Source: Miscanthus floridulus
Lineage: Eukaryota > Streptophyta > Magnoliopsida > Poales > Poaceae
Reading direction: 5' to 3'
Assembly: GCF_019320115.1 (NCBI RefSeq)
Contig: NC_089587.1
Location: forward strand, 81,141,957-81,205,956
Length of the DNA stretch: 64,000 nucleotides
In this document: positions 57,419-64,000 of the stretch, piece after piece
Numbering within the stretch: the stretch's first letter is position 1
Layout of the letters: every line of letters begins with the position of its first letter
Translations under genes and position numbers: made by a program
Notes under the pieces: generated by a model
Told to the model about the DNA's origin: nothing
The model's database searches: none
The model's input: only the letters and a program-made list of their open reading frames with translations

Positions 57419-58044
57419 GTATGAATGACCGTGAGCCTCAAAGATAAAGATTGTTGGGCCATCCAAACTCTATGAATTAGAGGGGGAAAAAGAAGGCCAG
57501 CTCTAGCCATCAATAAGCTATGCATTATCAAAAAGAGGATATGATCACTATATCACCTCATTGTTATTGAGATTTAAAAAGGCCCTTCTTTGCGCTGAAT
57601 ATAATCAAGACTCATATATTTAATCATTTGACCGTGGTATTGATAATTAGTAGGGTGAGGTCTCAAGAACAAAAAAATCAAGGGATGAAAAAAGAAAGAA
57701 AAAATAGGGAGGAAATGCCTAGGAGTGCTTTGTAGTGATATTTATTCTCGCAAGAATCATCAAATTCTTATGGCTCACTTGGCGTAAAAAAATATTATGG
57801 CACACTCTTAATCATTTGACGTACATTGATTTATTAACATGGTACCATTAAAATCTTGCTCTATGTCATTGAACTGCATTTTTATTGATTGATCTTGTGA
57901 ACATACACCTCGAATGGACGTGTTGATTTGGTGATTATAGGGGACATTAGATTGTACAAATGATTATATCTAATGCATAGTTGCTAATCCATATTTTATT
58001 TGGTCAGTCAAATGAGATTACTCCAATTAGATTGGTTCTTTAAG
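57419..58044. other. Unassigned AT-rich DNA
   Basis: No gene or repeat structure I can support. Two TAATCATTTGAC.GT.. copies occur at about 57621 and 57810. Confidence 0.45.
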
Positions 58045-59256
58045 CATATATTTGGTTTGGGGATGTAGAAGGATGGGATGGTTCCATTCTTAATTTTAGC
58101 GATGGAATGGTTCTTTTTTTGTATTTAGTTAGGAGAGATGGTTTCATCCTTGTTCTCTATTTGGTTGGGTGATTGAGCTAGAGATGAACAATGGAATTTA
58201 AACACCGTCGGTCAGCCATGGGGTCCATAGGTTATAGCCCCTCTTTCTTTCTTACTCGCTCGACCTTTCTTCTCCCAACGAAGATGTGTCTCCACTGCCC
58301 CATGAGCCACCTACAGGCACACGAGGCCTCTTGGAAGCTTCACCCTCCCCCTACCGGCATCATCGCAACCCACAATGTTGTCAGGCCTCCGACACCACAC
58401 TTTTTTAGTCTTGCTTCTCTTGATTTTTTTCTTCTTCAATTATCACCGCTGCTCCTGGATGCAGAGAGGTTGACATGCTCCACCTTGCCTACTCAAACTG
58501 TGTAGCCTGCCCTACCATGCCCATGCCACCCTACCATCTCCGTCTCGATCCGTAGCTCCATCTCTGCCCCACCCACTTCACTCTGCATTCACAGCGAAAC
58601 ACGTTCATGACAAAAGCCGAAGGGGATGTCCCCATCCCTTCATTTTCCACGGATGGGGTGAACTCACATATATGAATCGAGTATCCCTTATGGGATGGTT
58701 CCATCTCATTAGGTAGCATTTGGCTAAGTGGATATGTAGTGATAGGACATGATGGTCCATGGATGGTAGTTGTTTGGTTCATGGATAGAGATGAATATTC
58801 TCTAAATATGTTGGACAAGCTCACCTCTAAAAGTTGGGTGTGCGAGATCATCCATATCCAGCAATGGCCAATTGATTATGTGGAACCATGCATTAATTGC
58901 TTTACTTTTCATATTAGGAATCTTCAAATGGTTTTCATCTCACAAATCGTTTATGTAATTTATCATATGATTGCACCATTCTATTGGTTACAATTAAATC
59001 TACAAAACAATATCTCACATGATTATGTTTGGTAAAAATAAACAAATACAAAGTGGATCCCACATGTGACATGCCATAACCAGCCTAGCATCCTTGTCCA
59101 ACCAACGAAACAGAAAAGTGGTTCATCCTATTGAAATCTCATCCATCCAACCAAACAAAAAATGACTCGCCCCATCATATCTATATGGATAACCATATCC
59201 CAAAATCGATGAATATCCATATCTCATCCAACCTTACCCTCAAACCAAACACATAG
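58045..59256. mobile_element. DNA element with TIR-like ends
   Basis: The left end CATATATTTGGTTTGGGG and the right end, reversed, CTATGTGTTTGGTTTGAGG form an inverted repeat that continues loosely (GATG.A.AAGGATGGGATGG against TTGGATGAGATATGG). The interior repeats ATGGGATGGTTCCATC text near 58075 and 58690. No transposase, and no target duplication settled. A MITE or hAT/PIF-like deletion derivative is likely. Confidence 0.45.
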
Positions 59257-59293
59257 TCCTAGAACCAAACAACCTCTAATTTTAGATCATCAC

Positions 59294-60769
59294 TGAAAGG
59301 GGACCGTGATGACTAAGAGGGGGGGGGGGGGTGAATTAGGCAACTTAAAAGTCTAACTCTAAACTATGGCCTCATTTTCTATTCTTAGCAAAACCTATGC
59401 AAAAGATAAACTATCTAAATGCGCAACTATGGTTTTGCTAGTGTGTTGCTATCTCTATCGCAAAAGGAGTTATGCAGACAATGTAAATGCAGAAGCTGAA
59501 GAGTAAGGTAGAGATATGCAAACTCCTGTCGATGACTCCGGTATTTTTACCGAGGTATCAAAAAGCGCACAAGCTTCCCCCCAGTCCTTGTTGGAGCCCC
59601 TCGCAAGGAATCTCTCACAAGGGCCAAGCTCCCAATTAGGTAACTCCGTGGATAGCCCTAAGCCTTCCCCATGCGTAAGTGGGTCTCTGGTGTGCCTTCT
59701 AGCAAGCCTCTCCTAGACCGCTCCCCGCCGTCTTCACTATCAAGCTTCCAGCTGAACCACCACGGGCCTTATTTCCTTTGGTACATGGTGGTGGCCACAC
59801 CACAAAAGCGGTTGGTGTGATCTCACAAGACTATAAGCCCCTCCGATGTACAACAATGGTGTGCGTAAGCACCAAGTGGTAAGAGGTATGCAAACCTCAC
59901 TAAACACTAGGCCTAAACCTAGAACAAGCGCTTAATCGATGGTCTAATCAACCTAAGCACTTCACAAAGCACCTATGCTAATCACCTAATGAATCACTAA
60001 GTACTATGCAAGTGGAGATCACTAAAATGGTGTATTAACACCCTTGGTATGTTTCCTTAGTTCTACACTATTCAAATAGCTGGTTGGGGTGTCTATTTAT
60101 AAGCCCCACTAAGAAAGTAGCCGTTGGGGTGAAACCCACCTTTCTGCTACTGACCGGATGCTGCTATCATCCTAACCGGACACGTCCGGTCGTCCCGACC
60201 GTTGGAGCGTGCATGTTGATCTGACTATGGGCTGAGTCTAGTCACTATCGATCGGATGCATCCGGTCACACTGGCACCGCTCTGGAACCTCTCTAGACTC
60301 GATCAGACACTACAGTTCCTACATCCGGTTGATCATATGCCAGCGTCCAGTCAGTGCTGAATGTGTTGCCGAGATGATGAACAATGCCATCGTCTTGTTT
60401 GGTCACTTGAGTCCTCAGCGTTCGGTCGCTGCTACTGATGCTGCCATTGCCAAGCATCTTGATCAGACGTGTTCGGTCGCTATAAGGGCCATGTCCGGTC
60501 ACCTCTATGAAGCTTGTTTCTTCGTGATCTTGCGTCCAGCTTGGTTCCTATCTTCATGCTTAGACTTTGCTTGATATCTTGGGTCTTCTCTTATGCTTCT
60601 TGCTTATGGTGTTGATCGTGGGATCATCATGTCGCCTTCGTCTAGTCACGTCTTGCATCCTATTGAACTACAAAACAATTACTTGCAGATTCATTAGTCC
60701 AATTTGGTTGTGTTGGTCATCAAACACCAAAATCCAAAGTAAATGGGCCTAGGATCCATTTTCCTTACA
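59294..60769 (-). repeat. 3' LTR of the SIRE-like element
   Basis: The minus strand starts TGTAAGGAAAATGGATCC (at 60769) directly after the polypurine tract and ends GGTCCCCTTTCA (59294). 1476 bases. It contains a G-run (59319-59331), several TCCGGTC-type motifs and a TATA box. Since the partner LTR is outside the window, the TG..CA ends are proposed from the polypurine tract and base pattern. Confidence 0.8.
60093..60101 (-). promoter_or_regulatory. TATA box of the SIRE-like LTR
   Basis: Minus-strand TATAAATAG within GGGGCTTATAAATAGACACC. Confidence 0.65.
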
Positions 60770-60783
60770 GTCTCCTCCATTTT
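60770..60783 (-). other. Polypurine tract of the SIRE-like element
   Basis: Minus strand AAAATGGAGGAGAC immediately before TGTAAGG of the LTR. It would prime plus-strand synthesis. Confidence 0.75.
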
Positions 60784-61989
60784 GGTGATTGATGACAACA
60801 CGGCCAAAACAAACAAATAATAAAATTTTTAGAATTTAAAAACTATTTACTTGCTAGGATGCAATGCAAAGGGCAAGGTTATATGATACTAAAAGATACC
60901 ACATGTAAACATCTTTGGAAACTTGTCTTGCCCTTGCAAATGTCCCCATGTGGCATTATGGATTTAAGCCTCCCCCTAACTCCATAATCCACTATCCTCT
61001 CTTTCTTGGACCATTACCACTTGTAATTATGATCAGGTTTGCTTTTGGTCCTACAAATTCTCCCCCTTTGGAATCAAACACCGAAAAGGAAGACATTAGT
61101 AGCACAAGGGAGGGTCAAACTTTGTGATCCTTTGTATGTGGAGTGGAATAGGTCACACAATTTGACTCTCACATTACATAGACTTAGCCCCCCTAAATAT
61201 ATACATACATATGATGAAGAATGTAGTTTATGCATAATTGGCAAATTAATGCTCAAGGGGGTTTAATCTATATAATGCATGGAGAAAGCATATAAATACC
61301 AAAGTGAAATCAACATGATGATATCGGTTTAGAAATACCACATGTGGAAACCAATTTGATTTATACCACTTGCAATAGGTGGTGGATATTTGAAGTATGA
61401 TGCTTAACTTCGGGGACTCCATTTTCTTTGCAATGAGACTACTACACACATGATAAGATTAAAAAGGTGTTAGTCTCAAAGCATCCAACTTATAGAGTAA
61501 CCTCCCCCTAAATTTGTGCACACAAGTATGGAATACTTGTAGGAGACTTGCACATTGATTTTAGAATAAAAATACCACTTGAAAGATGACATCACATGAA
61601 TGTGAGAATCATTTTCGAAGGCGATATTCGGGAGAAATTATCTACAATTTGGACTTTGGCACATATTAGATGAACAATTGTAAAACAAGCTATATGTCAT
61701 GCTCCTAAACAATTTAAACCATGTAGGTTTACTCCAAGGGTTAAGAGTGAAACCGAGCAAGCCTACCATAAGATATACCTAGTGTATGCAAGACAAAATA
61801 TTTAAGCATGCAAATGCAAACCTAGGCATAAAAAGAAGCTAGATGCTAATTGAGATTGCAAGAAATTAAATCTAGTTACCTAACATGGGGAGGGGAATTT
61901 GGGTCCATAGTATTCACTAACTCACTTAGCAATTACCTTGTCCATAATGATGCACCCCATGAAATGCACCCATACTTTGACAAGTCTCC
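60784..61989 (-). other. Non-coding interval between gag and 3' LTR
   Basis: AT-rich with repeated CCTCCCCCTAA and TCTCCCCCTTTGG text. No RT, integrase or protease motif in any frame, so pol is missing here. Confidence 0.65.
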
Positions 61990-64000
61990 AAATTCCCCAA
62001 AGTCCATCGGACTTCTCACTTCCCTTTTAGGATCCAAACCTTCTTGGTGCTCTTCATGTTGGAAATGATCTCCTTTGGCACCCAAACGTGTTTGGCCCCA
62101 TTATTGGCTTGCTTGTTCACCTTGATGGCCACTACATTGTCATTTTTCTTCTTCAAGAGATAAGGTGTGGAGGCCTTTTTGTCCACCTTGTTGGTGTAGG
62201 TGTCGCCGAGCTTGCTTGTTTCCTTTTTGTTTTTCTCTTTCTTCTTAGCTCCTCCCCTATTCTTCACCTTGCACTCATTGGACTTTGTGACCTTCCTTGT
62301 GGCACACGTAGCAAACCACAATTTGTCCTTCATCAAGCTTCTTCACTTCCTTGAAGGTGTTATCTTGATGAAGTTGGGGTTGCTCTGTTTTACCTCTTAC
62401 TTGGATCAAGTCCTTAGTAAGGCAAGCCACTTCTTGCTTGAGTTGTTCATTCTCCATTGCAATCTCTTATGTGCATGTATCTATAATAGCTTTCTCAACA
62501 CAAACTTGGTTGCACAAGGATGAGTCTAAACATAAATCATTGCAAGAAGTATAAGAATCCCTTTTAGGCTTGTCAAAGATAGAACTTTTCTTTTTAGATG
62601 CCTTGGTGAGGGTTGTACTGACGGCTTCAAGATTAGCAACTTTATTAGTTAGCTCATCATAATGTTTGCACATGGTTTCCATTTTAGCAAGCAAACTTTT
62701 ATAAGCATCTTGTGAGCAAGCTAACTTTTCTTTTAATTTTTCATTTTTATTTACAAGTTGCTCATCATTGATTGTGCATGCATTTGTTGTTGCACTAGCC
62801 TCAAGTTGCTCAATTTTAGTAGATAGTTAAATATTGAGATTAGCAAATGTATCATATTATTCAAGCAAGGTTTTATATAATTCTTGTGAACTATCTAGCT
62901 TTTCTTGCAACATTTTTAGCTTCTTTTGTTGACTAGTGCAAGCCTTAGCATATTTAAGATTTTCTTGCACAAGTTCATTAAGAGAAGGCATTTCATCATC
63001 ACTATCACTCTCACTAGAGGATGAGCTTTCGTTACCTCATGCCATAAGGCACACATGAGAAGAACTTGATGATGAGTGATTGTGGCCTCGCCTCTTGTGA
63101 TGGTCTTCTTCTTCACTTGAAGAATCATCCCATGACCTTATTGATGTGAGGGCTTTGTCCTTGCATGCCTTCTTCTTTGTCTTGGGTGTGGGCTTGTTTG
63201 GACAAACTTCCACAAAGTGCCCCAACTCACCGCATCCATAGCATCCTTTCTTTCTTTGCTCATTTCTTTGATTGGTGAAAATGAAATCTTGAATTTGGAT
63301 GGGCACACCCTTGACATTGAACCTTTGGATCATCTTCTCCACCTTGTTGATAAGTTTGATTGATTCTTCATCAAGGTCAGAGATGGAGGAGGAAGATTGA
63401 TCATCATCACTTGAATCTTCATCATCATCATCATCATCATCATCCTCATCTTCTTCTTCATCTTCACTTGAGGAGCTTGAGCTTGAGCTTGTCTCAACTT
63501 GCTTGCCCTTCATCTTCTTTTTCTCACTACATACGAGAGCTTTGCCTTTGCTTGATGAAGATGCTTCTTATTGACCCATCTTGCATGACATTTCAAATGC
63601 CACTATCTTGCCAATGACTATGGTCAGGGTCATGGTGCTCAAGTCCTCCATGTTGTGAAGGATGGTGATGATGCTTGCATATTTCTTTTGTGGTAGCATG
63701 GAGATGATCTTCCTCATGATGTCTGCATCATCTAGCTTTGTTAATCCTATTGGATGGAGCTCATTAATAATTAGATTCAAACATGAATACATATCACAAA
63801 CAAGCTCATCATCATCCATTTTAAAAGAATCATAATTTTGTTTAGCTAGACAATGTTTTGGCTCACGAACATTAGTTGTGCCATCATGGAGCTCTTGGAG
63901 TTTCAACCAAATTTCATGTGCCGTATTTAAAGTAAACACTTGGTTAAATACATCTATGCTAAAAGATTCAAACAAGCAATTTTTAGCTCTATCATTGAAA
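61990..64000 (-). pseudogene. gag of the SIRE-like element (broken, N-terminus outside window)
   Basis: Blocks in order on the minus strand: 63568-63975 UBN2-type capsid (TAHEIWLKLQELHDGTTNVR, DADIMRKIISMLPQKKYASI); 63037-63513 acidic Ser/Asp run and a CCHC knuckle (CYGCGELGHFVEVCPNK); 62467-63030 coiled-coil (LAKMETMCKHYDELTNKVAN); 62275-62457 with a second knuckle CYVCHKEGHKV; and 62016-62336 the Lys-rich tail (KKASTPYLLKKKNDNVVAIK, HVWVPKEIISNMKSTKKVWI). Breaks include a TAA after KMGQ, a TGA after CLMA, stops near 62825-62860 and a frameshift in the second knuckle. It would form the particle shell if intact. Confidence 0.88.

Larger units (their letters stand above)
59294..64000 (-). mobile_element. 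Ty1/copia SIRE-like retrotransposon lacking pol, cut by window edge
   Basis: On the minus strand: gag (64000 to about 61990), 1.2 kb without coding motifs, a polypurine tract (60770-60783) and a 3' LTR (59294-60769). Protease, integrase and RT, which should sit between gag and the 3' LTR, are absent. The gag type (UBN2-like domain, then acidic Ser-rich stretch, two CCHC knuckles) matches SIRE/Maximus-type copia elements. The 5' LTR must lie beyond 64000. Confidence 0.85.

Noticed and set aside
1..64000. tRNA, rRNA or organelle-derived genes
   Set aside because: I saw no cloverleaf-like box A/box B text or rRNA core sequence by eye; only retrotransposon primer sites resemble tRNA ends.

Overview
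This window looks like repeat-rich nuclear DNA from a grass, probably a panicoid of the Saccharum/Sorghum/Miscanthus/maize type. The grounds are spliced genes with GT..AG introns, a CACTA transposon with many CTTTGCCGAGTG subterminal repeats, Tat-lineage Ty3 elements with a second RNase H and an antisense ORF, SIRE-type copia gag, and Stowaway- and Tourist-like MITEs. Species is inferred from repeat style only. I see no bacterial, organellar, tRNA, rRNA or CRISPR features.

Only one gene looks intact: a five-exon, 400-codon CW-zinc-finger plus methyl-CpG-binding-domain (MBD) protein gene at 17444-21735 on the + strand, with a TATA box, a GC-rich first exon and consistent splice phases. It lies in the one stretch (about 13-22 kb) that is not dominated by large transposons, although small MITEs and a LINE scrap lie upstream of it.

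Layout: 1-6108, a Ty3/Tat element on the minus strand cut by the window edge (5' LTR 4861-6108). 6342-13142, a PIF/Harbinger-like element (TAA target duplication) that carries exon-like DNA and was split by a 4.5-kb minus-strand solo LTR (6522-11028). 13.1-17.3 kb, MITEs, a LINE fragment and the promoter region. 17.4-21.7 kb, the MBD gene. 22.4-23.1 kb, twin MITEs in a (TA)n microsatellite. 23.6-24.3 kb, a probable old LTR fragment. 24311-about 30.8 kb, a CACTA element with two broken transposase genes. 30.86-32.95 kb, a plant-mobile-domain pseudogene. 33313-48684, a complete but decayed plus-strand copy of the same Ty3/Tat family as the left-edge element, with an antisense ORF. 48815-52893, a second solo LTR with a perfect 5-bp duplication. 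53.4-55.4 kb, two tail-to-tail GRF-zinc-finger pseudogenes. 56393-57408, a Mutator-like foldback element with a 10-bp duplication and a nested Stowaway. 58.0-59.3 kb, a TIR-bearing element. 59294-64000, a minus-strand SIRE-like element whose gag leads almost directly to its 3' LTR with no pol.

Apart from the MBD gene almost every coding region is a transposon relic with stops and frameshifts. In-frame stops are mostly TAG where CAG (Gln) or TGG (Trp) is expected, which fits deamination of methylated cytosine. I found no convincing new biological system. The most unusual items are the acidic, splice-acceptor-preceded mini-exon shared by two different solo LTRs, the triplicated polypurine tract and antisense gene of the Tat element, and the long foldback structures.
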